Source: Magnolia sinica (taxonomy: Eukaryota; Streptophyta; Magnoliopsida; Magnoliales; Magnoliaceae). From it: a stretch of DNA of 64,000 nt. Location: positions 83,790,862 through 83,854,861 of the forward strand of contig NC_080584.1 in the NCBI RefSeq assembly GCF_029962835.1. The letters are read 5' to 3'. A program made the translations under genes and the position numbers. Under the pieces are notes generated by a model. It did not search any database and had not been told where the DNA came from. It saw nothing but the letters and a program-made list of their open reading frames with translations. Of this stretch, positions 51,079-63,876 are shown in pieces (the first letter of the stretch is position 1; every line of letters begins with the position of its first letter).

Positions 51079-52270
51079 TAGAGCTAGGCATCGGTCCGAC
51101 TTGGATCGGATTGGGCCTAATTCGGTCCGATCCGAAATTCCAATAGTCTGACTCGAACTCGATTCGATCCGATACCGAGTCTGAGTCACCTGATTCGAAC
51201 CGATCCGATGCTTGATTGACTTGACCCGAACTGAGTCCGACTCGATCAAGGAAACCGAGTCGGATCGGGTTGGGTACGATTCGGATCATTTGATATGGTG
51301 CGGTCCACTTCAGTCTTCAATTTATCGTACTTTTGTGTTTAACGCATAAAATGATACGTCAAAATGGATGAACGGCTTAGATAAAACATATACATCAAGG
51401 TGGCCCCTACATGACTATGAAAGAAGTGGCGCTTTCTCTGGACGTGATTTTTTTTTCACGTAACTCTATGACTTGTTGTATTGAGGTTATCAAGTTTTAT
51501 GCGTTTGATGGTAGGGTATATGTTATATCCAAACCGTCCATTCATTTGGCGAGCTCGTCTTAAGGCTTGAGACTAAAAATAAGACAGATCTAACTATCAT
51601 GTTGACCACACAAATTTTTTAACGGTGAAAATCATTCTCTGCTGCTATTTGTGGTGTGGTCCAGATGATATTTGGATATTATTCATTTTTTGGACAATGC
51701 TCTATAATGGTCTCTAAAAATATATGAAGGGTGTAGATATAATATATACATCACTGTGAGGCCCATGTAACTTTGATATCCTTTGTACCGTTCATACAAC
51801 TCGGAGCTCGAAGAGCGTCAGTGCTCGTCTTGGCATGACACGTGCCTACAGCTAGTGCATACAGCCAGCTACATAGCTTTGTGTGGTACACCAGCAAATC
51901 CACTTGTTATTGTACACCCTAAACTTTGTTGGGGCCCAACTTGAATGCATGTGATTTATCCATGACATCCATTCGTTTTTGCAGATCATTTTAGTGGTTG
52001 AACCCAAAATTGATGCATATCCAAAGCTCAAGCGGACCATACCACAAGAAAAAGTAGAAGGATTAATAAGAACTACTCCAGATCGGGTAGGATCGGATCG
52101 GTCCGGATCCATTCAGATTGAGTTTTCGGGTCGGGTCGGGTCGGATCAGGGCCAATCCGAACTCGACCTGAAAAAATTTCAGATTTGGATGGGGCTACCC
52201 GATCCACACCGATCCAGACCGTCGGTTCGGTTCTGATTGGGTCGGATCGGGTCTGTTTTGCCCAGCTCTA
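51079..52270. mobile_element. hAT transposon, non-autonomous, with GGATCGG-rich arms
   Basis: This 1,192-bp element has terminal inverted repeats TAGAGCTAGGCA and the inverse of TAGAGCTGGGCA, and is flanked by the perfect 8-bp duplication CATGAGCC (51071-51078 and 52271-52278). Both features fit the hAT superfamily. About 200 bp at each end (51090-51290 and 52080-52262) are packed with variants of tcggatcggg, ccgatccga and ctcgactcgat. The middle (51290-52080) consists of MITE-like repeats, so the element has itself been a target. No transposase. It interrupts an older MITE-like repeat. Confidence 0.85.
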
Positions 52271-52278
52271 CATGAGCC

Positions 52279-53328
52279 TAAAATTGGTTTCAAATTTCGA
52301 GTGGACTGCACCACATGAAAATAGTGGTGATTTAATGCTCATTATTAAAATCTTTTTAAGGTCTACTATAAATTTATTTGCCATCCAATATATTGATTAG
52401 GTCACACAAATTTGGATGAAGGGAAAAATCAAACAACAACTTCGTCAAACATTTTCGTGGCCCTAAGAAGTTTTTTATGGTGGGCATTCAATCACCACTA
52501 TTTCCTATGGTGTGGTCTACATGAGATATGTATTTTCTTGATTTTTGGCTCATGCCCTATAATGGTACGGAAAAGTGGATGGGTGACATGGATTAAACAT
52601 ATAAATTATCGCAGGGCCCATAAAGCTCTATCTAGCAGGAAAGTTAACTGGTGGTGTATGGATAGTGTGTTTACGTCACCGAGTTTTGTGAGCCTTATTA
52701 TGATTTATGTCTTATATCCACATTGTCCATCTATTTTTGGGAGTTATCTCAGGGCATCAGTCAAAAAATGAGGCAGATGCAGAGTTGAAGTGTGGGCAGA
52801 AGGGACAATAATTCCTCATCGTTGGATCCTTTATGGGGCTGAATACGATGTTTATATGTCATCCAACCTGTTCATAAGGTCGCATAGACCTGGATGAAGA
52901 AAAAATATATCATATATATTAATTCTAAACCTTGTAACCCACAGAAACTTTCAATGGCCGATATTCAATCCTCACTGCTTTTTGGGTGATTCACTTTAGC
53001 TTTAGTTCGGTCTCATTTATGGGATGGAGCCTTAAAATGACCTCACTAAATAGACGGACGGTTTGGAAATAACACATACATCATGGTGGAGCGCACAGAA
53101 GTTAGAGATTTTTTTTAAAAAAAAAAAAAAAAAAGCTAGTGATCAACACACAACAAAGGTTGGTGTGAGTGGTTGCTGGCTACTTACAGCGCCCTCCGTG
53201 GTCGGTGGTGAGTGGTTGCTGGCTACTGACAGTGCCCTCCATTGTCGGTGGTGTACCTGTGTTGCAAATCATGAAGACGGCTTCCGTTTGAAAGTTGCAT
53301 CCCCATCTCTCATAATGCTCTGCCTTCA
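52279..53328. mobile_element. MITE-like repeats, no gene
   Basis: Overlapping 'gtggtctacatgag', 'atccaatatattgattaggt', 'catacatcatggtgga' phrases show at least two GTGGGCCCAC-type copies. An A-run lies at 53118-53134. At 53155-53245 a 50-bp unit (gtggttgctggctact(t/g)acag) is tandemly duplicated. Confidence 0.55.
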
Positions 53329-53336
53329 GTCAAGTG

Positions 53337-54993
53337 TAGAGGTGGGCAAGTTGGGCCCGATCTGGTGGATCTGACCTGACTAGACCCAACTCGGTACCGT
53401 TCCGAACAGAACTGACAGTTTGATCGGGCCTGATCGATTCTGATCATCCAGATCCGATGTTATTTCGAGTCAGGTTCGGATAACACTGTATCCGGACAGA
53501 TCCGGTCCGATTACCCAGACCAAATGGGTTCGACTCGACTCGAACAGACCTAACCCGGAACGACGTCGGGTATACATAATACATTGATGTCTGAGCTGCT
53601 ATAGTTATGTGTCGTGAGAAGGGAAGCGGATTGCGTACTGAGTAACTCAGTACGATAAGCGTAATGAGTAAACTCCGTGGGCCCCAGTGTTATTCATGCA
53701 TTATATCCACTCCGTCCATCTCTTTTAAAACATAATTTTAAGGCTTTATCCCAAAAATGGAATATGTATAAACCTCAAATGGACCACACCACTGGAAACA
53801 GTGTGAATTGAACATCTGCCGTTGAAATATTTTTGGGGACAACAGAAGTTTTAGATCAAGCTAATATTTGTGTTTTCCCTTCATCTATGTCTTTCTGATA
53901 TTATGAATAGCTTGGATAACAAATAAACATCACTGGGGGCCTTAGAAAGTTTTCAATCGTTGAAATCAATACTTCCACTTTTTCCAGTGGTATGTCCACT
54001 TGTGGTTTATATATGAATCAATTTTAGGTTGAACCAATAAAATGATATGTAAAAATGAATGGACAGCATGGATGAGCCACTTACATTCACGGTGGGCCCA
54101 ACTGATTTTACTCCGTACGATAAGAGCGTACTGAGTTACCGATTTCCATGAGGAGACGACTGACGAGCACTGACGGCCTGACGCTCCTCGAGCTCCGAGT
54201 CATACGAACGGTTCAAAGGATGTCAAAGTTACATGGGCCCCACAGTGATGTATTTATTATATCTATACTGTTCATATACGTTTAGAGATCATTAAAGGAC
54301 ATTATAAAAAAAAATGAATAATATCAAAAGATCATGTCAACCACACTACAAATGGCAGCAGAGAATGATTTTCGCTGTTAAACAATTCGTGTGGTCTACT
54401 TGATAGTTAGATCTGTCTTATTTTTCGTCTCAAGCCTTAATAAGAGGTCACCAAATGAATGGACGGTTTGGATATAACACATACCCCATGATTAAACCCA
54501 CACAACTCACTAATATATATACAAAATCAAAACTGTGCAGGTACTTGAAAAGCAAGTCTTGAACTTCCTTGCCGTGCACGTAAAGTAATTAATGTCCAGT
54601 GAAAACATGAGTATGAAGGTGAAAAGCTCTTTCAGAGTCACGTGGGGCCCACCTTGATGTATATATTTTATCTAAGCCGCTCATCCATTTTGATATATCA
54701 ATTTAGGCCTTGATAAAAAAAAATAGCAAATATTAAAGGTTGAATTAGACCACATTATATGAAAAGTTAAATTAAATTCATACATATCCGAATCGTAGCC
54801 AACTCGATCCAACTCGGTTTCTCTGACTGAGTTGGACCCGGTTCGGGTAAGGCGAATCATGTATCGGATTTGTTCGGTTCAGGTGACCCGGATTTGATTC
54901 CGGATCTGATCGAGTTCGGGTCAAACCATTGCTATTTCGGATCTGATCGGGTTAAACCCAATCCGTTTCGATCCGGACCGATGCCCAACTCTA
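53337..54993. mobile_element. hAT transposon, second member of the same family
   Basis: This 1,657-bp element has termini TAGAGGTGGGCA and the inverse of TAGAGTTGGGCA, with a perfect 8-bp duplication GTCAAGTG (53329-53336 and 54994-55001). The arms (53350-53580 and 54785-54985) carry the same gatccg, tcggatc and actcgac phrase arrays as 51079-52270. The middle holds at least two nested MITEs (53622-54147 and about 54150-54520). No transposase. Confidence 0.85.
53622..54147. mobile_element. MITE nested in the second hAT element
   Basis: Long imperfect inverted arms: the left begins GGAAGCGGATTGCGTACTGA, and the right ends in the inverse of GGAAATCGGTAACTCAGTAC. Both arms run into a gtgggcccca/ggtgggccca core. 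Flanking 9-mers (gtgagaagg and atgaggaga) agree at about six positions, so the duplication is uncertain. Confidence 0.65.
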
Positions 54994-55001
54994 GTCAAGT
55001 G

Positions 55002-56614
55002 TTTGGCGCATGGTATTGAGAAGGATTAGGTGGGATGGGATTAAAAAACATAATTATTACGTATGGCGGGCATTGTCCCTGTTGCCATGAGATAATCTTA
55101 ATTCCATGCTATGTTTGCAATATGGTGGTATATTAAATGGATATACCCACCATCATTTGAAACTATTTAGAATAACGCATATGTGTTATATCCAAATTGT
55201 TCATCTGTTTTGTAACATTATTTTATGGCATGGGCCTAAAAATGAAGCAGATCCAAAACTTATGTGGCGACAAGGAAGTTTTCAACGGTAGGTATTCAAT
55301 CCCCGCTACTTTCTATGATGGGGTGGGTCCACTTAAGCTTTAGATCATCCTAAATTTTTGGCCCATGCTCTAAAATGATCTCAAAAAATGGGTGGATGGT
55401 GTGGATATAGCCCACACATCATGGTAAGTCCTACACAACAAGCTAACATTGCATGGAATTAGCACACATCCAATGCAATTCCATCTAATCTAATTCCAAG
55501 CTTTTCCAGTCTTCCCAAACATTGAGTAGAATTGACACGACCAAATGCAATTCCATCCCACCTAATACCGTGAGCCAAGCGCCCCCTAGAAGTTATGCTA
55601 GTAGGCGACGAGGGGAAGCGGATTAGCTGTTACACGGTAATAGCTTAGTGGGTGTTATCCTCACCGTATGGGGCTTAACTTGATGAATTTATTTTATATC
55701 CACCCTGTCCAGCTATTGTTTCAGCTCATTTGAGGACATTATCCGAAAACTTAAGCAGAGTCAAATTTCTGGTGCACTACATCATTGGAAAAAGTAGTAA
55801 ATGACCATTAAAAGCTTTTGTTTTTGTTTATTTTTTTTTGTTTATTATTATTATTTTTTTTAGTTTTGGATCAAGTTGATATTTTTATTTTTCCTTCAAC
55901 CGTTTTGATTGACCTCATCAACGGGTTAGAATGAAAAGTAAACATTATGAAATTTCTTATAATGAGCCTTGGGAAGTATTTAATGGTGAGCATTCAATCA
56001 AGACTGTTTCTTGTGGTGTGGTCCACCTGAGATTTGGATATTCTTAAATTTTTGGAATTGTTTCCTAAAATGAGCTCTAAAAACAGATGGATAGAGTGGA
56101 TATGCAACATATGATGAATGGGAGTAGATTATCTCTTAAATAAGAGCTTAGTGGGTGCTATTCTTACTATGTGGGGCTATCTTGATGAATTTGTTTCATA
56201 TCCATACCACTTATCTGTTTTTTACGCTCATTTAAGGCTGTTAGCCTTTAAGTTTTAAATTCATGGAGGACTATACTGGAAAAAAAAAAAAAAAGTAGTG
56301 AATTACCATTAAAAGCTTTTTGTGGGCAACACAAGTTTCGGATAAAACTAATCTTTTTATTTTCCCTTCATCCAGATCTATTGATCTTATCAATGTACTG
56401 GATGAAAAATAAATATCGTGGCCTTGCAAGGTTTTCAGTAGTCATCGTTCAATCAGCGTGGTTTACTTGAAATTTGGACATACTTAATGTCGAGGAAATC
56501 CTCTTAAAATGGGCTAGAAAAACATTTGGATAAAGTGGTTACACGTGGACGCTACTGTAAGGGTAACACCCACTAAGCTATTACCATGTTTCACCGACAC
56601 CACGCATCTACCTA
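55002..56614. mobile_element. Cluster of MITE-like repeats, no gene
   Basis: Two inverted arms face each other: 55615-55675 (ggattagctgttacacggta, then agcttagtgggtgttatcc) and 56545-56595 (gggtaacacccactaagcta, then ttaccatgtttcac). A third internal arm lies at about 56145 (agagcttagtgggtgct). This suggests a 1-kb element or two overlapping ones. The left part (55150-55560) is another copy of the common repeat class. Confidence 0.55.
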
Positions 56615-56748
56615 CACTACAACAAAACTTTGCTTAGCCGACGATGTGCGTCACTGGTTTACTGGCGCTAATTAAAATTAGGCGTCGGTCCGGGATCGGA
56701 TATAAATACCGTACGTACCAAAAAACTAATCCTTTTTTCTCCCTCCCG

Positions 56749-56753
<5 letters not shown>

Positions 56754-56780
<27 letters not shown>

Positions 56781-56925
56781 CCTTTAGATGCAGCGACAGC
56801 CATCACCATCTCCACCTCTACTATACCTTTCTCAATCGACCCTCTCTCTCTATTTCCCCTTTTCCCTATCTCAATCGACCATCTCTCTTCGTTTCCCCTT
56901 TCTCAATCCACTTCTACTCCTCTAG

Positions 56926-56984
<59 letters not shown>
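56754..56984. repeat. (CT)n tracts in a 5'-UTR-like segment
   Basis: Pure CT runs lie at 56754-56781 and 56931-56984, with 'ctctagggtttctctc' between them. CT runs plus 'ctagggttt' are common in plant 5' leaders. The first ATG after it (57017) opens only 14 codons, so this may be a captured promoter/leader rather than a gene. Confidence 0.75.
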
Positions 56985-56986
<2 letters not shown>

Positions 56987-59900
56987 GGGGTTTTTAATCT
57001 CTATCTCTCTTTTAACATGTCTAAGGATGAGATACGAGGATCTCTGCAATCCGATGTATGATATGGACATCAAGGAAGCCTTAGCCACTTGCATCTCAAG
57101 CATTCAATGGATCTCCCCATAAAGCATGAATATCTCCCCGAAGATCTACAGGTCATCTCTCTGTAAATATCTGTCATCCATCTGTTAGATCGATTTTTTT
57201 TTTCTGGATTTTGTCTATGACTGTAGGTTATAAAACGAGATGCAAATGATTGAATTTGTGAAGTTTTCATCAATCTTTTTTTTTTTTTAAATTTTGGTTA
57301 TGTTATGCTTTGGCACCTTACATGCTCGATTAAATGCCAAACGACTCAAACTTGCTGTATTGTCAAGAACTTTGCTGTAATCGTGCAATTGATCTGGGTT
57401 TCTTGTTTCCTGAGGAAAAGATTTTAGCACTGAAATTCGCTCCTATGTGATCCATTCATTGAAGATGGGGTTAAATGATCTATTTGCTAAATCTCAGTGT
57501 TCACTTCCCGTTTCAACTTTCTTAAAGAGATTTGTATGGTTTTCTTACCTGAATGTGTATGGCAGGTCGGTGAATAGCAACATTCTTACGCTGATATAAT
57601 TGAATCTTGTTTGGCTTCCATTCATCAAGTAAGCTTATGATTGTTACAAAATTGCAAATAACCTTGTTTGGATGCACACTTGAATTGAATGGCGAATGTT
57701 CAGTACAACCAAGACACAATGACAAAAGCTAATGGAACTTCGAACCGATAGGGATCTTGCTGGCCGAAACTGGTCTGCTTCAATGATCTGCTCATTTGGT
57801 GAAGCCTCTCCTTCACCTATGGTGAAACCGAACTGCAGATTGAACTGATGAGAGTGAAAGGTGGCAAATGACAGGTTGAACTAGACGGTCTATATTAAGG
57901 TAGTTCAAACATCTGTTCATTAGCATTTAAAAAGTACATCTATTGATATATATGATAAAGATCACCAATCTTCTGTCAGGGTTTAATTTTGTTTCATGAA
58001 AGAACCGTATTTATAAGATAGATTTATATATCTATATCATGTTCTCTTAAGCTAGATCATGCTGTCTTGGTCAACCATGCCATGTTATAAATAACCAACC
58101 TAACATCATACGATCTACAGTCATGCCCTCAACAGTGTTAAATTTGAAGCACTTGTGGTGCAGTCAAATTATTCATGGGTGTGCCACTGAACATCATATA
58201 CACATTATGCATTCGCATGCTTTCAAATCACTTATATGATGTGACAAGTGCCATTAGCTTCTGAGTGTGGATGTTCAATAGGCATTAAAGGAATTAGATG
58301 TTGTCCAAACATTAGAAATAACATCTATGCAGTCATTTGATGAATGATGTGGAAAACTGGAACTCTGTCATCCAGCAGCTGTTGCATATAGCCATGAACT
58401 TGCTCTATATTGAATCATTGATAAGACTCTTAAGAAACAAAGAACTGCCTCATGAAAGTACACATGTCATGAGCATCTTTCTAGTTGATGATGGTTGTGT
58501 CTAATAAAAGAAAGTGGGCTCTGAGAAGGAATTTGACATCTGCAGAAGAGTATTTTGAATTGTGGATGAAAAATAAATTACACCGAGTGACAATGACTAC
58601 TTAAAAAAATGTACACTGAGTGAAAAGTAGTCGTATTTGAATGGTTTTCCATTCTCTTTATTGAAATTGATAGTTCATTAGAACACAAAAAAGGCATAGA
58701 ATGGCAGAGAAACTACAGCCCACAATGGAAACCATAGACCCTTACACCCCCATCACATTAGAACACCTGCTCAATTTTTAAAAAGTCATCCCTACCATGC
58801 CTAGAGATCTCCTATAAGGACCTGGCCCAGGAAGTAATTAGGTCCACTATCACCAATTAGAAGTCCTGTTATTTCTTTCTTTCCAAGCTGGCCATAGAAT
58901 TGCTAGGAGAGTAGGTTCCAAAGCACATGTTTCAATGGTTCCTCTTGGATGTGCTAAATGCTGATCCATTGACATGACGAACATGATGCCTTCCCAAACA
59001 TGGCTTGGTAAATGGCAGTGAACATAATATGCTTGAGTCTAGCTGCTGAAATTTCAATTTGCATTGCATGGATGTAGCCTTGCAAGCATGGTGGTTACCT
59101 TTCGGTATTGTGTTGTTTTATATGTTACTATGAGCAACTGTTATTTTTTTTTATTTTTTATTTTTAATGTTGTTGTTGTTATTGGCTCATTAAAATGAAA
59201 AATATCCAACAGTCCTATTTCAACGAACGAGTCTCTACAAATCAGAGGTTAGGATTGTTCAAACAGCCTGATTTTCAGATTGTGATTTAGCGACAGTGGA
59301 TTCCACAGTCTAGTCGGTCTAATTTTAGTTAGTTTATGCCTGACTTTCATACAACCCCCAAGAACACAACGTGTAATAGCAAAAAACAGCAAATCCAAAA
59401 AGACCCACATCAGAAATCTGCATGAAAAAAGGCTAAACAGTAAATCTAAAAAGACCCACATCAAAGATCTGCATGAACAGAGGCTAAAACAGAATTTAAA
59501 AAAAATAAAAATAAAAATGTCAAGACCATCTAAACAGCAAACACAGAGACTGCTAATGTTTATCTTAAACTTAAACTGACTGCTAAAACAGAAAACATTT
59601 TTGTCACTTCATTTATATGCTTTCCTAGAGGCCCAACTTGTAATTCCTCAGAACCCGCTCTGTCATAAGATATTACGGTGTATGATGGTTCCCAACATGT
59701 TAAGTTGCAAGTTATTATATAGAGTTGGTTAGATGCAGCAAGTAACAAGAAAGTGAGTCATTTTCTTAGTCTGAAACATTTTGCATCCTGTCTCCTGTCA
59801 TGGCCACAGGCTGCTAAAAGACTACTAAAAGAACATGTAAATCTCATAATAGGTGCCTTGTTTCAAGTCTGATAGAATATTCTGGGAGTCATATCTCCAG

Positions 59901-60728
59901 AAGAAATAAATTTGTTTTTTTCCAAGCTGACATGTTTTCACTGGTGAAAGATATATGTGATTTTTTTCCCCCTTAAAAGTCTTGACTAATGATAGTCCAT
60001 TTGGTGAGTAGGTGCCTGCCTGACATCAATCTTGATACAATCTTTGGACCGTGTGGTGCATTGCTACCAGGCAGGGTTGAATAAAATATCTAAACACCAG
60101 GCATCTTTTTTCAACTAGATCACCTTTTTTCAGAAAATACCTATGGTGTTGTTGCTTATATCTTACTTATCATCTCTCAGAAAAAACATGTAGCAAAACC
60201 TGACCGGTCACATGCTGGGCGCTACCAAAGATCATGTATTCCATAGAAACCAATGAATGGATAATCCTTGCAAATGATTGGAAGACTCCTTCAAGGCGGC
60301 AATAATCTAGACAATCTGTTGCTTGCTGGGTTCAGCCCTATCAGGTACCAGGCCTAGATTTCAAGCCTGGGCATTGTCCTCAGGCCATGGCAAAAACTGT
60401 AGAATTTTGGGTTTGTAATTGTTTTCTTGCAAATCAGTTTGTGATTTTTTCCATATTTTGTAACTCTTTCTGCCAAAAATCAGTAGAGTGATTTGGGTGA
60501 TCTCTTGTTTTGATTTGGCCATGGGAGCAGTTGTTGTCATAATCTCACTGGGGTTGCTACTGGTGGTGATCTCTTCTGGTGAGTCTGGTTATTTAAGCAC
60601 TAAGGTGTGTTAGCTGACTGTTTTGGTCATGGGAGCAGGATGTTCTTCCTTATTTATAGTCTTCTATCATTGCTGACTTTTTCCTTATTTCACTTTCCAT
60701 TATAACTGACAGTTCTTATTTTTGCACT
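56985..60728. other. CACTA interior, intron-like, no gene recognised
   Basis: Long AT-rich stretch with T-runs (57275-57288, 59148-59158) and short open frames only. A 35-bp phrase (atctgcatgaa...aaaagacccacatca) is duplicated at 59390-59465. I see no domain on either strand. Confidence 0.45.
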
Positions 60729-60948
60729 GCCAGTGGGTACGCTTTTTGGAAGATGGGTCTGTGAATTACATAGTTGGTAATGGATCTTATTTCTAGTCTT
60801 CTATCATTGCTGACTTTTCTCGAATATCCAGTTTATAAAAATATTTCTGACAACAGGAGCGAAGCAACCTTACTATCTGGTTACTGCTGATGATGTTGAT
60901 TCATACCTTGCCATTGAAGTAAAGCCCCTTGATGGCAGGAACAGGATG
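60729..60948 (+). pseudogene. Two spliced host exon fragments, probable Ig-like/A9-type domain
   Basis: The first exon ends at 60776 (reading QWVRFLEDGSVNYIV before GTAATG); an 80-bp intron ends acaacag; the second exon is 60857-60948 (GAKQPYYLVTADDVDSYLAI, then EVKPLDGRNRM before GTATTT). The split Gly codon keeps phase across the intron. The pattern QW-R-DG-I-GA-Y-DV resembles the Ig-like repeat of plant AIR9 and related cytoskeletal or coiled-coil proteins, but the exact gene is not certain. Only this piece is present, so it is a captured fragment. Confidence 0.6.
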
Positions 60949-61072
60949 GTATTTCACTTGCACACATTTAGTAGATAAAACTCCCTCCCCAGTGATTTTC
61001 TATTCTCATTTTCAAAATGTTTCTTGTGGTTAGCTGTTCAATTTACATTTGGAACTTCAAACATTGTTACAG

Positions 61073-61159
61073 TGAGGCAAATGCATTTTAGCGGCTGGCC
61101 ACAAGGGTATTTTGATGCAAACATCAATTGGGCCCTCAGTACCACCACTCCTGGAAGAG
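61073..61159 (+). pseudogene. Possible third exon fragment, unidentified
   Basis: Bounded by an acceptor-like attgttacag and a good donor GA/GTAAGT. One frame reads MHFSGWPQGYFDANINWALS then TTTPGR. It may continue the gene at 60729-60948 or come from another; I do not recognise it. Confidence 0.35.
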
Positions 61160-61252
61160 TAAGTCATGTATCCTTGCCGTTTTGTTTTGTTTTGCAGGTC
61201 AAGTGGAGCTTGCTGCCGTAGGAGTTTCCATTGCTGTATTTATTCAAGTATC

Positions 61253-62250
61253 AAGGGTTCCTATCTTCAGAGGATTTTTTTGACGCTACTCGCGCTGGGA
61301 GTACCATATAGAGGATTTTTTTTATATATAAAATTATTTAAGACCATTTTCAATTTATTATATAAAATATTATATATATTTTTTATTGTGAAGTAATATA
61401 GATTTTGTTTAATATTTAGTTTAAATTGTATTACAACATTTTTTATGTTTCAAATATTAAAAAAAAAATACAGGTTTCAATTGAATTATGTTTCAGCATT
61501 TTTACAGGTTGAGAAGTGGGTTGATCCAAAATTCTGTTGACAGTGTAATCCCTAATTGCTTTATGTTGAAATTTTCAGCATTTTCATATGTATGTTACCC
61601 ATGTTAAAATTTGAAACTTTCAGATCATATGACTGAATTTTGAAATTTTATGTTTCAGGGACGATCCTTCACAGAATTTGATAAGATATGTAAGTGCAAG
61701 TTTTCCTTCTTGATCCATGTATATCATCACTAACATTGCATCTAGCTAAGCCATATTTTTTCTGTAATAACAGCTTGCTCTTTTTGTGAACAAAGAGAGA
61801 TAATTCAGAATTAGCAGAGACAGATGGGCTGACAAGTAGTTCAATAGAAAATTTGAAAGGTTTGATATTCAAACAAGAAGTGTTGTAGTCCTAGCATATT
61901 GCTGATTGGAAATTTGCAGCTGACCAACTTGTTAGAACAATTCCAGATAAATAAATAGTTCACTATAAGGAGTAGTTTTCCAAATTTTCTGTCTTTTTTC
62001 TTTTTGTTATGTTTGGTATTCTTTTCTCACTGGGAACATTCAGCCTTTTGACGCCACTTGTGCTAGGAGTAGACCATATAGAGGATTTGTTTTTATTTAT
62101 TTATTTACATTTAAGACCATTTATTGTAATATATATATTTTTTTTTTGTGGTAATATAAATTTTGTTTAATATTCAATTTTATTTGTATTGCATCATTTT
62201 TATGTTTCAAATATTTAAAAAATACAGGTTTTGATTGAATTATATATATA
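61253..62250. repeat. Pair of about 220-bp direct repeats near the CACTA right end
   Basis: Blocks at about 61280-61490 and 62047-62245 share order: 'ttgacgc(t/c)act(c/t)g(c/t)gct(g/a)ggagta', 'ccatatagaggattt', 'aatatagattttgtttaat' or 'aatataaattttgtttaat', 'atgtttcaaatatt', 'aaaatacaggttt(c/t)'. The copies are about 80-85% alike. The space between them (61490-62040) holds no gene. Confidence 0.75.
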
Positions 62251-62594
62251 AAAAAAAAAAAAATTTACTAGATGCTAGGGCCTCTCAAGTCCATACAAAG
62301 GCCTCTCCCGGCGCTTGTGTAGAAATCTTACGGCACTTTTCCGCAAGAAAAAGTGTCCACAAACCTTTTTACCGGCGCTCAAAGGGATTTTTATCGACGC
62401 CTTTTAGCGCCGGAAAACATACAATTATCGGCGCTCAGAAAGGCGCCGATAGAAGTTCCTAGCGCCGCCAATACTTTTAGCGACATACCCATTTATCGGC
62501 CCTTGACTAGCGCCGATAATAGAATCACCGGCGCTTTTTGGACCTACAGCGGCGCTTGTGAGCGCCGCTAAAATTCGCATTTGTTGTGGTGCTA

Positions 62595-63780
62595 GTGTAA
62601 GGCCTTTGTGGGGTCCACCATGTTGTATGCGTTTTATTAACGGCATCCATCCAATTTTTTAGGGGTGGTTAAAACACGTGTCACGGTGGACCCCACAAAG
62701 TTCATACACCGCGTGGCTATGTGGCGTTGCTTTGACCACACAATCAACATCACAAATCCTCGTGTCGCATGCTTTCAGTTCGGTTTGCTAATTTTACACG
62801 CGCGTAGAAGCTGACACAATCACATGCGGGTGCCTGTATCTGATGTGACATGTGCATGAGATCTGACCTGTCCATCAGATGTAATATACTATTTAGATAT
62901 TCTTGCATAAAAGTCAGGTCATTTCACACATTAGGTGGGCCACGACTTAAAAAACATGAATAGAAGAGAAAATATTAACCGTCAATTTACTTTGCAGGTT
63001 GCGGCCGACCTGAAGAGTAAAGTTTTCTGATATTTTAGGCAGAAGATTTAAGACTTATTTCCAACCTTATGGGATGCTCAGATCTTACACACAGGTGTTT
63101 AATATTTGCATGTGTGTCATGTATATCCCTTTGGATGCATGTTGAAATAATGGCGTCCTTCTTATATTTTTCACGATCCCCATGGCTCCTACGGTGGGAA
63201 AAGGATCATTGCTTTCAACGGCTGAAGAAATTGGATTCTTATGAATGAAAAATGGAGGAAATGGATGTAGACTTTTAGTGATGTCCTCGTCAATGAAAAT
63301 AAGAAAATAGAAAAGTCCTGTTTGTAACTCCTGCCCCTCGGGAGCTTTGTAAGCAAAAGCTGTGTGGCTCCCACATATATGTCCTTGTGGCATCCACTCC
63401 GTCCATCAATTTCACCAGCTGATGTTAGGATATGAGCCAAAAATTGGGACAAACCCAAAAATTAAGTTAGCCACGCCACAAAAAACAGTAATAATGGGAA
63501 AATCCACCATTAAAACATTTCACGGGTGTATGAAGTTATGTGTCATCCAAACCGTTCATAAGGTTATTCCCATACTGATGAATGTAAAATAATAAAAAGG
63601 AGTAAATGTAAGCTTGATCCAAATCTTTCACGGGTGTATTAAGTTATGTTTCACGTTGTATGGTCCACTTGAGTACTGTCGTCATTTTCGGGCTCATGGT
63701 GGTGGACCCCAGAGAGCTTTCGCATAGAAGGGCTTCCACCAGGAAATTCTGGTGGGGTCAATTGCTGACGTTGAGCCTTT
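62595..63780. other. Upstream region of the terpene synthase gene
   Basis: No gene. Two GTGGGCCCAC-type MITE-like repeats lie here: about 62605-62710 (arms 'gtggggtccaccatgttgta' and 'cacggtggaccccacaaag') and about 63360-63720 (arms 'gtggctcccacatatatgtc' and 'ggtggaccccagagagct'). A G-box core CACGTG is present at about 62676-62681, at the inner end of the first one. Confidence 0.5.
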
Positions 63781-63787
63781 TAGACAT

Positions 63788-63795
63788 TATAAATA
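63788..63795 (+). promoter_or_regulatory. TATA box of the terpene synthase gene
   Basis: TATAAATA lies 108 bp before the chosen start codon, implying transcription from about 63820 and a leader of roughly 75 nt. Confidence 0.6.
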
Positions 63796-63876
63796 AGAGC
63801 ATTGGCTTCCTCCAAACAACACTTAAAAGAAGCAAGTTCTGGGAAGCGTGGTTCAGATATATAAGATCAGCTTTCT

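Larger units (their letters stand above)
56615..62591. mobile_element. CACTA (En/Spm) transposon with captured host exons
   Basis: This 5,977-bp element has a left end CACTACAACAAAACTT, a right end the inverse of CACCACAACAAATGCG, and an exact 3-bp duplication CTA (56612-56614 and 62592-62594). The right subterminal region (62395-62575) is packed with gcgccg(a/c)ta and tatcggcgc motifs. The left has the weaker ggcgctaattaaaatta/ggcgtcggtcc. No CACTA transposase is recognised. The interior contains a CT-rich, 5'-UTR-like stretch (56750-57016) and spliced exon fragments on plus (60729-60948 and 61073-61159). It is therefore non-autonomous and of Pack-CACTA type. Confidence 0.82.
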
